Below, one piece after another: positions 12,019-26,083 of a stretch of DNA of 64,000 nt. This DNA is from Chamaelirium japonicum. Its lineage: Eukaryota > Streptophyta > Magnoliopsida > Liliales > Melanthiaceae. The translations under genes were made by a program, and so were the position numbers. Where the stretch lies: NCBI GenBank assembly GCA_947650365.1, contig OX393550.1, positions 53,766,879-53,830,878 on the forward strand, read 5' to 3'. The notes beneath the pieces are model-generated. The model did no database searches. It worked only from the letters and a program-made list of their open reading frames with translations, and had not been told where the DNA came from. Each line of letters begins with the position of its first letter. Position 1 is the first letter of the stretch.

Positions 12019-13189
12019 CATTCTAATTCATTCGTATGATCCATTCTAATTCATTTGTATCCATTCTATTTCATTCGCACGATCCATTCTAATTCATTCG
12101 CGCAATCTATTCTAATTCATTCGTACGATCCATTTTAATTCATTCGTACGATCCATTCTAATTCATTAATACAATCCATTCTAATTTATTCGCACGAATG
12201 TATCCATTCTAATTCATTCGTACGATCCATTCTAATTCATTCGCACAATCTATTCTAATTCATTCATACGATCCATTCTAATTCATTCGCACGAATGTAT
12301 CCATTCTAATTCATTTATACGATCCATTCTACTTCATTCGTACTATCCGTTCTAATTCACTTATACGATCCATTCTAATTCATTCGTACGATCCATTCTA
12401 ATTCATTTGCACGAATATATCCATTCTAATTCATTCGTATGATCCATTTTAATTCCTTCGTACGATTCATTCTAATTCCTTCGTACGATCCATTCTAACT
12501 CCTTCGTACGATCCATTCTATTTCATTCGTATGATCCATTCTAATTTCTTCGTACGATCCATTCTAATTCCTTCGTATCCATTCTAATTCACTCATACGA
12601 TCCATTCTAATTCATTCGTACGATCCATTCTAATTCATTCATACAATCCATTCTAATTCATTCGCACGAATGTATCCATTCTAATCCATTCGTACGATCC
12701 ATTCTAATTCATTCGTACGATCCATTCTAATTCATTCGTACGACCAATTCTAATTCATTCATACGATCTATTCTAATTCTTTCGCACGAATGTATCCATT
12801 CTAATTCATTCGCACGAATGTATCCATTCTAATTCATTCGTACGATCCATTCTAATTCATTCGTACGATCTATTCTAATTCATTCGTACGACCCATTCTA
12901 ATTCATTCATACGATCTATTCTAATTCATTCATACAATCCATTCTAATTCTTTCACACGATCCATTCTAATTCATTCGTACGATCCATTCTAATTTATTC
13001 GCACAATCCATTCTATTTCATTCGTACGATCCATTCTTACTGATTGGTACGATCCATTCTAATTCATTCGCACGAATATATCCATTCTAATTCATTCGTA
13101 TGAATCCATTCTAATTCATTTGTACAATCCATTCTATTTCATTCGTACGATCCATTCTTACTCATTCGTACGATCCATTCTTACTCATT

Positions 13190-13625
13190 CATTTGATCCA
13201 TTCTAATTCATTCATACGAACCATTCTAATTCATTCGTACGATCCATTCTAATTCATTCGCACGAATGTATCCATTCTAGTTCATTCGTACGATCCATTC
13301 TAATTCATTCGTACGATCCATTCTAATTCATTCGCACGATCCATTCTAAATCATTCGTACGATCCATTCTAATTCATTCATACGATCCATTCTAATTTAT
13401 TCGTATGATCCATTCTAATTTATTCGCACAAATGTATCCATTCTAATTCATTCGTACAATCCATTCTAATTCATTCGCACGATCCATTCTAATTCATTCT
13501 AATTCATTCGTACGATCCATTCCAATTCATTTGTTCGATCCATTCTTACTCATTCGTATGATCCATTCTAATTCATTCGTACGATCCATTCTAATTCATT
13601 CGCACGAATGTAACCATTCTAATTC
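13190..13625 (+). repeat. Segmental duplication D, copy 2 (partner 6735-7170)
   Basis: The constant 6,454-bp offset to copy 1 includes the distinctive CGCTCGTACG unit near 13622. Confidence 0.8.
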
Positions 13626-14154
13626 GCTCGTACGATCCATTCTAATTCATTCGCATAAATGTATCCATTCTAATTCATTCGTACGATCCATTCTAATTCA
13701 TTCATAGGATCCATTCTAATTCATTCATACGATCTATTCTAATTATTTCGCACGAATGTATCCATTCTAATTCATTCGCACGAATGTATCCATTTTAATT
13801 CATTCGTACGATCCATTCTATTTCATTCGTACGATCCATTCTAGTTCATTCGTACGATCCATTCTAATTCATTCGTACGATCCATTCTAATTCATTCGTA
13901 TGATCCATTCTAATTAATTCGTATGATCCATTCTAATTCATTCGTACGATCCATTCTAATTCAATCATACAATCCATTCTAATTCATTCGCACGAATGTA
14001 TCCATTCTAATTAATTCGTACGATCCATTCTATTTCATTTGTATGATCCATTCTTATTCATTCGCACGATCCAGTCTTATGGATTCGCACGATCCATTCT
14101 AATTCATTCGCACAAATGTATCCATTCTAATTCATTCGTACGATCCATTCTAAT

Positions 14155-14290
14155 TCATTAATATGATCCATTCTAATTCATTCGTACGATCCATTCTAAT
14201 TCATATGCACAAAGGTATCCATTCTAATCCATTCGTAGGATCCATTCTAATCCATTCGTACGATCCATTCTAATTCATTCGTACGATCCA
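14155..14290 (+). repeat. K cassette, left half only
   Basis: Has TTAATATGATCC, CACAAAGGTATCC and CCATTCGTAGGATCC, then returns to ordinary units without the AACC and TTTGATCC markers. Confidence 0.78.
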
Positions 14291-15089
14291 TTCTAATTCA
14301 TTCGTAAGATCCATTCTAATTCATTCGTACGATCCATTCTAATTCATTCGTACGATCAATTCTAATTCATTCGCACGAATGTTTCCATTGTAGTTCATTC
14401 GTACGATCCATTCTAATTCATTCGTACGATCCATTCTAATTCATTCGTACGATCCATTCTCATTCATTCGTATGATCCATACTAATTAATTCGTATGATC
14501 CATACTAATTCATTCGTACGATCCATTCTAATTCATTCATACAATCCATTCTAATTCATTCGTACGATCCATTCTAATTCACTCATACGATCCATTCTAA
14601 TACATTCATACGATCCATTCTCATTTATTTGCACGAATATATCCATTCTAATTCATTCGTATGATCCATTCTAATTCCTTCGTACGATCCATTCTAATTC
14701 ATTCGTACGATCTATTCTAATTCATTCGTACGATCCATTCTACTTCATTCGTACGATCCATTCTAATTCCTTCGTACGATCCATTCTATTTCATTCGTCC
14801 GATCCATTCTAATTCATTCGTACAATCTATTCTATTTCATTCGTACGATCCATTCTTACTCATTCGTATGATCCATTCTAATTCATTCGGACGAATGTAT
14901 CCTTTCTAATTTATTCGTACGATCCATTCTAATTCATTCGTACGATCCATTCTAATTCATTCGTCCGATCCATTCTAATTCATTCGCACGAATGTATCCA
15001 TTCTAATTCATTCGTACGGTCCATTCTAATTCATTCGCACAATCCATTCTATTTCATTCGTACGATCCATTCTTACTCATTCGTATGAT

Positions 15090-15460
15090 CCATTATGGAT
15101 ACATTCGTGCGAATGAATTAGAATGGATCATACGGATGAGTAAGAATGGATCGTACGAATGAAATAGAATGGATTGTGCGAATGAATTAGAATGGATCGT
15201 ACGAATGAATTAGAATGGATCGTGTGAAAGAATTAGAATGGATTGTATGATTGAATTAGAATAGATCGTATGAATGAATTAGAATGGATCGTACGAATGA
15301 ATTAGAATGGATCGTACGAATGAACTAGAATGGATACATTCGTGCGAATGAAATAGAATGGATCGTACGAATGAATTAGAATGGATCGTACGAATGAATT
15401 AGCATGGATCTTACGAATGAACTAGAATGGATCGTACGAATGCACGATCCATGCTAATTC
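15090..15460. repeat. E cassette copy 2
   Basis: Aligns with 7510-7880 at a fixed 7,580-bp offset. The similarity extends on both sides, from about 15030 to about 15570. Confidence 0.82.
15095..15442 (-). repeat. Satellite domain, - orientation
   Basis: Body of E cassette copy 2, from JE to JF. It carries the GGATGAGTAAG variant seen in copy 1. Confidence 0.93.
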
Positions 15461-15853
15461 ATTCGTTCGATCAATTCTAATTCATTAGCACGATCAATTC
15501 TAATTCATTCGTACGATCCATTCTAATTCATTCGCACGATCCATTCTAATTCATTCGTACGATCCATTCTAATTCTTTCACACGATCCATTCTAATTCAT
15601 TCGTACGATCCATTCTAATTCATTCGTATGATCCATTCTAATTCATTCGTACGATCCATTCTAATTCCTTCGTACGATCCATTCTAATTCCTTCGTACGA
15701 TCCATTCTAATTCTTTCACACGATCCATTCTAATGCATCCGTACGATCCATTCTAATTCATTCGTGCAATCCATTCTATTTCATTTGTACGATCCATTCT
15801 TACTCATTCGTACGATCCATTCTAATTCATTCACACGAATGTATCCATTTGTA
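15443..15853 (+). repeat. Satellite domain, + orientation
   Basis: Starts with an L cassette and ends at the JG variant CCATTTGTACGAATG. Confidence 0.92.
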
Positions 15854-16645
15854 CGAATGAATTAGAATAGATTGTACGAATGAATTAGAATGGATCGTAC
15901 GAATGAATTAGAATGGATCGTACGAATGAATTAGAATGGATCGTACGAATGAATTAGAATGGATCGTGCGAATGAATTAGAATGGATCATACGAATGAAT
16001 TAGAATGGATCGTACGAATGAACTAGAATGGATACATTCGTGCGAATGAATTAGAATGGATCGTACGAATGAATTAGAATGGATCGTACGAATGAATTAG
16101 AATGGATCGTACGAATGAATTAGAATGGATCATACGAATGAGTAAGAATGGATCGTACGAATGAAATAGAATGGATTGTACGAATGAATTAGAATGGATC
16201 GTACGAATGAATTAGAATGGATCGTGTGAAAGAATTAGAATGGATTGTATGAATGAATTAGAATGGATCATATGAATGAATTAGAATGGATCGTGCGAAT
16301 GAATTCGAATGGATCGTACGAATGAATTAGAATGATCGTACGAATGAATTAGAATGGATACATTCGTGCGAATGAATTAGAATGGATACATCCGTGCGAA
16401 AGAATTAGAGTAGATCGTATGAATGAATTAGAATGGATCCTATGAATGAATTAGAATGGATCGTGCGAATGAATTAGAATGGATCGTACGAATGAATTAG
16501 AATGGATCGTGCTAATGAATTAGAATTGATCGAACGAATGAATTAGCATGGATCGTGCTAATGAATTAGAATGGAACGTACGAATGAATTAGAATGGATC
16601 GTGTGAAAGAATTAGAATGGATTGTATGAATGAATTAGAATGAAT
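15854..16645 (-). repeat. Satellite domain, - orientation
   Basis: M cassette near 16130, L cassette near 16500-16570, ending at JB. The closing 230 bp also precede JB at 18602, 23610, 42016, 49336 and 63420. Confidence 0.93.
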
Positions 16646-17000
16646 TCGTACGATCCATTCGAATTCATTCGCACGATCCATTCTAATTCATTCATACGAT
16701 CCATTCTAATTCATTCATACAATCTATTCTAATTCTTTCACACGATCCATTCTAATTCATTCGTAGGGTCCATTCTAATTCATTCGTACAATCTATTCTA
16801 TTTCATTCGTACGATCAATTCTTACTCATTCGTATGATCCATTCTAATTCATTCGGACGAATGTATCCATTCTTATTCATTCGTACGATCCATTCTAATT
16901 CATTAATATGATCCATTCTAATTCATTCGTACGATCCATTCTAATTCATATGCACAAAGGTATCCATTCTAATTCATTCGTACGATCCATTCTAATTCAG
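16646..17000 (+). repeat. Satellite domain, + orientation
   Basis: M cassette near 16790 and the left part of a K cassette (TTAATATGATCC, CACAAAGGTATCC near 16955). It is cut by a JC junction in its reverse form at 17000. Confidence 0.92.
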
Positions 17001-17540
17001 GATCGTACAAATGAATTAGAATGGATACATTCGTGCGAATGAATTAGAATTGATCGTACGAATGAATTATAATGGATCGTGCGAATGAATTAGAATGGAT
17101 CGTACGAATGAATTAGAATGGATCGTACGAATGAACTAGAATGGATACATTCGTGCGAATGAATTAGAATGGATCGTATGAATGAATTAGAATGGATCGT
17201 ACGAATGAATTAGAATGGATCTTACGAATGAATTAGAATAGATCGTACGAATGAATTAGAATGGATAGTACGAAGGAATTAGAATGGATCGTACGAATGA
17301 ATTAGAATGGATATATTCGTGCAAATGAATTAGAATGGATCGTATGAATGTATTAGAATGGATCGCACGAATGAATTAGAATGGATTCGTACGAATGAAT
17401 TAGAATGGATACATTCGTGCGAATGAATTAGAATGGATCGTACCAATGAGTATGAATGGATCGTACGAATGACATAGAAAGGATCGTACGAATGAATTAG
17501 AATGGATCATACGGAATGAATTACAATGGATTGTATGATC
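17001..17540 (-). repeat. Satellite domain, - orientation
   Basis: Contains CAATGAGTATG near 17445. It ends at a one-off junction, TTGTATGATCGTACGATCC. Confidence 0.92.
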
Positions 17541-17713
17541 GTACGATCCATTCTAATTCATTTGTACGATCCATTCTAATTCATTCGTACGATCCATTCT
17601 TACTCATTCGTGTGATCCAATCTAATTCATTCGCACGAATGTATCCATTCTAATTCATTCATACAATCCATTCTAATTCATTCCGTACGATCCATTCTAA
17701 TTCTTTCGTACGA
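17541..17713 (+). repeat. Satellite domain, + orientation
   Basis: About seven units with the left context of every JA junction (a CATACAATCC unit, then the 24-bp ATTCCGTACG unit). It ends at JA. Confidence 0.92.
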
Positions 17714-18602
17714 TCGTACGAATAAATTAGAATGGATCGTACGAATGAATTAGAATAGATTGTGCGAATGAATTAGAATGGATCGTACGAATGAAATAGA
17801 ATGGATCGTACGAATGAATTAGAATGGATCATACGAATGAGTAAGAATGGATCGTACAAATGAATTAGAATGGATAGTACGAATGAATTAGAATGGATCA
17901 TACGAATAAATTAGAATGGATACATTCGTCCGAATGAATTAGAATGGATCATACGAATGAGTAAGAATGGATCGTACAAATGAAATAGAATAGATTGTAC
18001 GAATGAATTAGAATGGATCCTACGAATGAATTAGAATGGATCGTGTGAAAGAATTAGAATGGATCGTACAAATGAATTAGAATGGATCGTACGAATGAAT
18101 TAGAATGGATCATACGAATGAGTAAGAATGGATCGTACAAATGAAATAGAATGGATTGTACGAATGAATTAGAATGGATCGTACGAATGAATTAGAATGG
18201 ATCGTGTGAAAGAATTAGAATGCATTGTATGAATGAATTAGAATGGATCGTATGAATGAATTAGAATGGATCGTGCGAATGAATTAGAATGGATCGTATG
18301 AATGAATTAGAATGGATCGTGTGAAAGAATTAGAATGGATCGTACGAATGAATTAGAATGGATCGTGCGAATGAATTAGAATGGATCGTTCGAATGAATT
18401 AGAATGGATACATTTGTGCGAATGAATTAGAATGGATCGTACGAATGAATTAGAATGGATCGTATGAATGAATTAGAATGGATCGTACGAATGAATTAGC
18501 ATGGATCGTGCTAATGAATTAGAATGGAACGTACGAATGAATTAGAATGGATCGTGTGAAAGAATTAGAATGGATTGTATGAATGAATTAGAATGAATTC
18601 GT
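17714..18602 (-). repeat. Satellite domain, - orientation
   Basis: M-type units near 17837, 17957 and 18117 and a partial L cassette near 18505. It ends at JB. Confidence 0.93.
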
Positions 18603-18980
18603 ACGATCCATTCGAATTCATTCGCACGATCCATTCTAATTCATTCATACGATCCATTCTAATTCATTCATACAATCCATTCTAATTCTTTCACACGATC
18701 CATTCTAATTCATTCGTAGGATCCATTCTAATTCATTCGTACAATCTATTCTATTTCATTTGTACGATCCATTCTTACTCATTCGCATGATCCATTCTAA
18801 TTCATTCGGATGAATGTATCCATTCTAATTTATTCGTACGATCCATTCTAATTCATTCGTACGATCCATTCTAATTCATTCGTACGATCCATTCTAATTC
18901 ATTCGTCTGATCCATTCTAATTCATTCGCACGAATGTATCCATTCTAATTCATTCGTACGATCCATTCTAATTCATTCGT
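18603..18980 (+). repeat. Satellite domain, + orientation
   Basis: Contains an M cassette near 18750 and ends at a JH perfect palindrome. Confidence 0.92.
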
Positions 18981-18990
18981 ACGAATGAAT
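18971..18990. repeat. 20-bp perfect palindrome at a JH junction
   Basis: ATTCATTCGTACGAATGAAT equals its own reverse complement. Identical copies also mark switches at 40403-40422 and 49801-49820. Confidence 0.95.
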
Positions 18991-19726
18991 TAGAATGGAT
19001 CGTACGAATGAACTAGAATGGATACATTCGTGCGAATGAATTAGAATGGATCGTACGAATGAATTAGAATGGATCTTACGAATGAATTAGAATGGATCGT
19101 ACGAATGAATTGGAATGGATCGTACGAATGAATTAGAATGGATCTTACGAATGAATTAGAATGGATCGTACGAATAAATTAGAATGGATCGTATGAATGG
19201 TTTAGAATGGATACATTCGTGCGAATGAATTAGAATAGATCGGACGAATGAATTAGAATGGATTGTATGAATGAATTAGAATGGATCAAATGAATGAATT
19301 ATAATGGTTATATTCATGCGAATGAATTAGACTGGATCGTACGAATGGATTAGAATGGTTCGTATGAATGGATTAGAATGGATACATTCATGCGAATGAA
19401 TTAGAATGGATCATACGAATGAGTAAGAATGGATCGTACGAATGAAATAGAATGGATTGTGTGAAAGAATTAGAATGGATCGTACGAATGAATTAGAATG
19501 GATCGTTGGAAAGAATTAGAATGGATTGTTTGAATGAATTAGAATAGATCGTATGAATGAATTAGAATGGATCGTACGAATGAATTAGAATGGATCGTAC
19601 GAATGAACTAGAATGGATACATTCGTGCGAATGAATTAGAATGGATCGTACGAATGAATTAGAATGGATCGTACGAATGAATTAGAATGGATCTTACGAA
19701 TGAATTAGAATGGATCGTACGAATGC
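18981..19726 (-). repeat. Satellite domain, - orientation
   Basis: Contains K markers in reverse (TCAAATGAATG near 19286, GGTTATATTCATGCG near 19305) and E cassette copy 3. It ends at JF. Confidence 0.92.
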
Positions 19727-19745
19727 ACGATCCATGCTAATTCAT
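19375..19745. repeat. E cassette copy 3
   Basis: Same variant order as 7510-7880 up to the JF junction, but without the JE palindrome on its left. There it continues from K-type - units instead. Confidence 0.7.
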
Positions 19746-20158
19746 TCGTTCGATCAATTCTAATTCATTAGCACGATCCATTCTAATTCATTCGTACGAT
19801 CCATTCTAATTCATTCGCACGATCCATTCTAATTCATTCGTACGATCCATTCTAATTCTTTCACACGATCCATTCTAATTCATTCGTATGATCCATTCTA
19901 ATTCATTCGTACAATCTATTCTAATTCATTCGTACGATCTATTCTAATTCATTCGTACAATCCATTCTAATTCCTTCGTACGATCCATTCTAATTCATTT
20001 ATACAATCCATTCTAATTCTTTCACACGATCTATTGTAATTCATTCGTATGATCCATTCTAATTCATTCGTGCAATCCATTCTATTTCATTCGTACGATC
20101 CATTCTTACTCATTCATACGATCCATTCTAATTCATTCACATGAATGTATCCATTCGT
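19727..20158 (+). repeat. Satellite domain, + orientation
   Basis: Starts with an L cassette, carries an M cassette near 20070 and ends at JG. Confidence 0.92.
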
Positions 20159-20724
20159 ACGAATGAATTAGAATAGATTGTACGAATGAATTAGAATGGA
20201 TCGTACGAATGAATTAGAATGGATCGTATGAATGAATTATAATGGATCGTACGAATGAATTTGAATAGATCGTACGAATGAATTAGAATGGATCGTACGA
20301 AGGAATTAGAATGGATCGTATGAATGAATTAGAATGGATATTTTTGTGCAAATGAATTAGAATGGATCGTATGAATGTATTAGAATGGATCGTATGAGTG
20401 AATTAGAATGGATCGTACGAATGAATTAGAATGGATCGTACGAATGAATTAGAATGGATGGATCGTGCGAATGAATTAGAATGGATCGTACGAATAAATT
20501 AGAATGGATACATTCGTCCGAATGAATTAGAATAGATCATATGAATGAGTAAGAATGGATCGTACGAATGAAATAGAATAGATTGTACGAATGAATTAGA
20601 ATGGATCCTACGAATGAATTAGAATGGATCGTGTGAAAGAATTAGAATGGATTGTATGAATGAATTAGAATGGATCGTATGAATGAATTAGAATGGATCG
20701 TGCGAATGAATTCGAATGGATCGT
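20159..20724 (-). repeat. Satellite domain, - orientation
   Basis: Mostly 23-mers, with a duplicated GGATGGATC step near 20457. It ends at a palindromic junction unique to this window. Confidence 0.92.
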
Positions 20725-20735
20725 ACGATCCATTC
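20714..20735. repeat. 22-bp perfect palindrome at a - to + switch
   Basis: Core GGATCGTACGATCC extended by GAAT and ATTC arms; every base pairs about 20724/20725. It is a clean fusion of two monomers at the TCGTACGA core. Confidence 0.94.
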
Positions 20736-21589
20736 TAATTCATTCGCACGAATGTATCCATTCTAATCCATTCGTACGATCCATTCTAATCCATTCGTAC
20801 GATCCATTCTAATTCATTCGCATGAATGTAACCATTCTAATTCATTCATTTGATCCATTCTAATTCACTCATATGATCCATTCTAATTCATTCCTCCGAT
20901 CCATTTTAATTCATTCGCACGAATGTATCCATTCTAATTCATTCGTACGATCCATTCTAATTCATTCATACGATCCATTCTAATTCATTCGTAAGATCCA
21001 TTCGAATTCATTCCCATGATCCATTCTAATTTATTCGTACGATCCATTCTAACTTATTTGTACGATCTATTCTAATTCATTCGCACGAATGTAACCATTC
21101 TAATTCATTCATACGATTCATTCTAATTCATTCGTATGAGCTATTCTAATTCATTCGTACGATCCATTCTAATTCATTCGTACGATCCATTATAATTCAT
21201 TCATACAATACATTTAGATTCATTCGCACAAATGTATCCATTCAAATTCATTCGTACGATCCAGTCGAATTCATTCGTACGATCCATTCTAATACATTCG
21301 CACGAATATATCCATTCTAATTCTTTCGTACGATGCATTCTAATTCATTCGTACGATCCATTCTAATTCATTCTCACAAATGTATCCATTCTAATTCATT
21401 CGTACGATCCATTCTAATTCATTCCTACGATCTATTCTAATTCATTCGCTCGAATGTATCCATTTTAATTCATTCATACGATCCATTCTAATTCATTCGT
21501 ATGATCTAATTCATTCGTACGATCCATTCTAATTCATTCGTTCGATCGATTCTAATTCATTCGCACTATCCATTCTAATTCATTCGTAC

Positions 21590-22690
21590 GATCCATTCTA
21601 ATTCATTCGTATGATCCATTCTAATTTATTCGTTCAAATATATCCATTCTAATTCATTCGTACGATCCATTCTAATTCATTCGCACGATCCATTCTAATT
21701 CATTCGCACGAATGTATCCATTCTAATTCATTTGCACGATCCATTCTAATTCATTCCTATGATCTATTCTAATTCATTCGTACGATCCATTCTAATTTAT
21801 TCGTACGATCCATTCTACGATCCATTCTAATTCATTCGTATATTCCATTCTAATTCGTTAGCACGATCCATGCTAATGAATTAGAATGGATCGTATGATC
21901 CAATCTAATTCATTCATACGATCCATTCTTACTCATTCGTATGATCCATTCTAATTCATTCGTACGATCCATTCTAATTCATTCGTACGATCCATTCTAA
22001 TTCATTCGTACGATCCATTCTAATTCATTCGTACGATCCATTCTAATTCATTCGCGCAATCTATTCTAATTCATTCGTACGATCCATTCTAATTCATTCG
22101 TACGATCCATTCTAATTCATTCATACAACCCATTCTAATTTATTCGCACGAATGTATCCATTCTAATTCATTCGTACGATCCATTCTAATTCATTCGCAC
22201 AATCTATTCTAATTCATTCATACGATCCATTCTAATTCATTCGCACGAATGTATCTATTCTAATTCATTCATACGATCCATTCTACTTCATTCGTACTAT
22301 CCGTTCTAATTCACTCATACGATCCATTCTAATTCATTCATGCGATCCATTCTAATTCATTTTCACGAATATATCCATTCTAATTTATTCGTACGATCCA
22401 TTCTAATTCCTTCGTTCGATCCATTCTAATTCCTTCGTGCGATCCATTCTAATTCCTTCGTACGATCCATTCTATTTCATTCGTATGATCCATTCTAATT
22501 CTTTCGTACGATCTATTCTAATTCCTTCGTATTTATTCTAATTCACTCATACGATCCATTCTAAATCATTCGTACGATCCATTCTAATTCATTCATACAA
22601 TCCATTCTAATTCTTTCACACGATCCATTCCAATTCATTCGTACGATCCATTCTAATTCATTCGCACAATCCATTCTATTTCATTCGTAC
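21590..22690 (+). repeat. Segmental duplication F, copy 1 (partner 29644-30760)
   Basis: Offset 8,054 bp at 21544, 8,064 at 21838 and 8,133 from 22141 on. The steps equal a 10-bp sub-unit and three monomers. Shared rarities include TTCAAATATATC, CGTATATTCC and the single-unit flip. Confidence 0.85.
21877..21896 (-). repeat. Single inverted monomer
   Basis: One unit reads TGAATTAGAATGGATCGTAT between + units, just after ATTCGTTAGCACGATCC. The same isolated flip is at 29937-29957 inside the matching duplication. Confidence 0.88.
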
Positions 22691-22750
22691 GATCCATTCT
22701 TACTCATTCGTATGATCCATTCTAATTCATTCGCACGAATGTATCCATAA

Positions 22751-23610
22751 TGGATCATACGACTGAGTAAGAACGGATCGTACGAATGAAATAGAATGGA
22801 TTGTGCGAATGAATTAGAATGGACCGTACGAATAAATTAGAATGGATACATTCGTGCGAATGAATTAGAATGGATCGGACGAATGAATTAGAATGGATCG
22901 TACGAATGAATTAGAATTGATCGTACGAATGAATTAGAATGGATCGTACGAATAAATTAGAATGGATACATTCGTCCGAATGAATTAGAATGGATCATAC
23001 GAATGAGTAAGAATGGATCGTACGAATGAAATAGAATAGATTGTACGAATGAATTATAATGGATTCGTACGAATGAATTAGAATGGATACATTCGTGCGA
23101 ATGAATTAGAATGGATCGTACCAATGAGTAAGAATGGATCGTACGAATGAAATAGAATGGATTGTGCGAATGAATTAGAATGGATCGTACAAATGAATTA
23201 GAATGGATCGTGTGAAAGAATTAGAATGGATTGTATGAATGAATTAGAATAGATCGTATGAATGAATTAGAATGGATCGTACGAATGAATTAGAATGAAT
23301 CGTACGAATGAATTAGAATGGATACATTCGAGCGAATGAATTATAATAGATACATTCGTGCGAAAGAATTAGAATAGATCGTATGAATGAATTAGAATGG
23401 ATCCTATGAATAAATTAGAATGGATTGTGTGAATGAATTAGAATGGATCGTACGAATGAATTAGAATAAATCGTGCTAATGAATTAGAATTGATCGAACG
23501 AATGAATTAGCATGGATCGTGCTAATGAATTAGAATGGAACGTACGAATGAATTAGAATGGATCGTGTGAAAGAATTAGAATGGATTGTATGAATGAATT
23601 AGAATGAATT
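22751..23610 (-). repeat. Satellite domain, - orientation
   Basis: M cassettes near 22760 and 23005, CCAATGAGTAAG near 23120, L cassette near 23470-23540. It ends at JB. Confidence 0.93.
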
Positions 23611-26083
23611 CGTACGATCCATTCGAATTCATTCGCATGATCCATTCTAATTCATTCATACAATCCATTCTAATTCATTCATACGATCCATTCTAATTCA
23701 TTCGCACAAATGTATCCATTCTAGTTCATTCGCACAAATGTATCCATTCTAATTATTTCGCACGATCCATTCTAATTCATTCATACGATCCATTCTAATT
23801 CATTCATACAATCCATTCTAATTCTTTCGCACGAATGTATCCATTCTAATTCATTCGCACGAATGTATCCATTCTAATTCATTCATACGATCCATTCTAA
23901 TTCATTCGTACGATCCATTCTAATTCATTCATACGATCTATTCTAATTCATTCATACAATCCATTCTAATTCTTTCACACGATCCATTCTAAATCATTCG
24001 TACGATCCATTCTAATTCATTCGTACGATCCATTCTTACTCATTGGTACGATCCATTCTAATTCATTCGCACGAATGTATCCATTCTAATTCATTCGTAC
24101 GAATCCATTCTAATTCAGTCGTACAATCCATTCTATTTCATTCGTACGATCCATTCTTACTCATTCGTATGTTCCATTCTAATTCATTCGCACGAATGTA
24201 TCCATTCTAAATCATTCGTACGATCCATTCTAATTCATTCGTACGATCCATTCTAAATCATTTGTACAATCCATTCTATTTCATTCGTATGATCCATTCT
24301 AATTCATTCGTACGATCCATTCTAATTCATTTATATGATCTATTCTAATTCATTCATACAATCCATTATAATTCTTTCACACGATCCATTCTAATTCATT
24401 CGTACAATCCATTCTAATTCATTCGTACGATCCATTCTTACTCATTGGTATGATCCATTCTAATTCATTCGAACGAATGTATCCATTCTAATTCATTCGT
24501 ACGAATCCATTCTAATTCATTCGTACAATCCATTCTATTTCATTCATACGATCCATTCTTACTCATTCGTATGATCCATTCTAATTCATTCGCACGAATG
24601 TATCCATTCTAAATCATTCGTACGATCCATTCTAATTCATTCGTACGATCCATTCTAAATCATTCGTACAATCCATTCAATTTCATTCGTACGATCTATT
24701 CTAATTCATTAGCACGATCCATTCTAATTCATTCGTACGATCCATTCAAATTCATTCGCACGATCCATTCTAATTCATTCATACAATCCACTCTATTTCA
24801 TTCGTACGATCCATTCTTACTCATTCGTATGATCCATTCTAGTTCATTCGCACGAATGTATCCATTCTAATCCATTCGTACGATCCATTCTAATCCATTC
24901 GTACGATCCATTCTAATTCATTCGCATGAATGTAACCATTCTAATTCATTAATTTGATCCATTCTAATTCATTCGTACGATCCATTCTAATTCATTCGTC
25001 CGATCCATTCTAATTCATTCGCACGAATGTATCCATTCTAAACCATTCATACGATCCATTCTAATTTATTCATACGATCCATTCTAATTTATTCATAAGA
25101 TCCATTCTAATTTATTCGTATGATCCATTCTAATTCATTCGTACGATCCATTCTAATTCATTTATAAGATCTATTCTAATTCATTCGTACGATCCATTCT
25201 AATTCATTCGCACGAATGTATCCATTCTCGTTCATTCGTACGATCCATTCTAATTCATTCGTACGATCCATTCTAATTCATTCGCACGATCCATTCTAAT
25301 TCATTTGTACGATCCATTCTAATTCATTCATACGATCCATTCTAATTCATTCGTACGATCCATTCTAATTCATTCGTACGATCCATTCTAATTCATTCAT
25401 ACGATCCATTCTAATTCATTCGCACGATCCATTCTAATTCATTCGTACGATCCATTCTAATTCATTCGTACGATCCATTCTAATTCATTCGCACAAATGT
25501 ATCCATTCTAATTCATTCGTACGATCCATTCTAATTCATTTGCACGATCCATTCTAATTCATTCGTACGATCCATTCTAATTCATTCGCACGATCTGTTC
25601 TTATTCATTCGCACAATCTATTCTAATTCATTCGCACGAATGTATCCATTCTAATTCATTCGTACGATCCATTCTAATTCATTTATACGATCCATTCTAA
25701 TTCATTCGTATGATCCATTCTAATTAATTCGTATGATCCATTCTAATTCATTCGTACGATCCATTCTAATTCATTCATACAACACATTCTAATTCATTCG
25801 TACGATCCATTCTAATTCACTCATACGATCCATTCTAATACATTCATACGATCCATTCTAATTCATTTGCACGAATATATCCATTCTAATTCCTTCGTAC
25901 GATCCATTCTAATTCCTTCATACGATCCATTCTAATTCATTCGTACGATCCATTCTAATTCATTCGTACAATCCATTCTAGTTCATTCATACGATCCATT
26001 CTAATTCCTTCGTACGATCCATTCTAATTCATTCGTACGATCCATTCTAATTCATTCGTACAATCTATTCTAATTCATTCGTA
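23611..26083 (+). repeat. Satellite domain, + orientation (about 2.5 kb)
   Basis: M cassettes near 24120, 24530 and 24790 and the right half of a K cassette at 24860-25010. Two successive near-repeats at about 24040-24240 and 24430-24640 share CGTACGAATCC and CTAAATCATT units. It ends at a reversed JG variant. Confidence 0.93.

Larger units (their letters stand above)
10095..12690. repeat. Segmental duplication C, copy 2 (partner 4010-6660)
   Basis: Carries the same six switches in the same order as copy 1. It differs by whole-unit indels and scattered substitutions. Confidence 0.82.
12019..15094 (+). repeat. Longest + satellite domain (about 3.1 kb)
   Basis: No reversal in about 130 units. 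It contains a partial K cassette at 14155-14290 and M cassettes near 13020, 13125, 14825 and 15045. It ends at JE. Confidence 0.94.
20725..22750 (+). repeat. Satellite domain, + orientation
   Basis: 2.0 kb, interrupted only by one flipped unit at 21877-21896. It starts with the right half of a K cassette (CATGAATGTAACC, CATTTGATCC near 20820-20860) and ends at a reversed JE junction. Confidence 0.93.
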
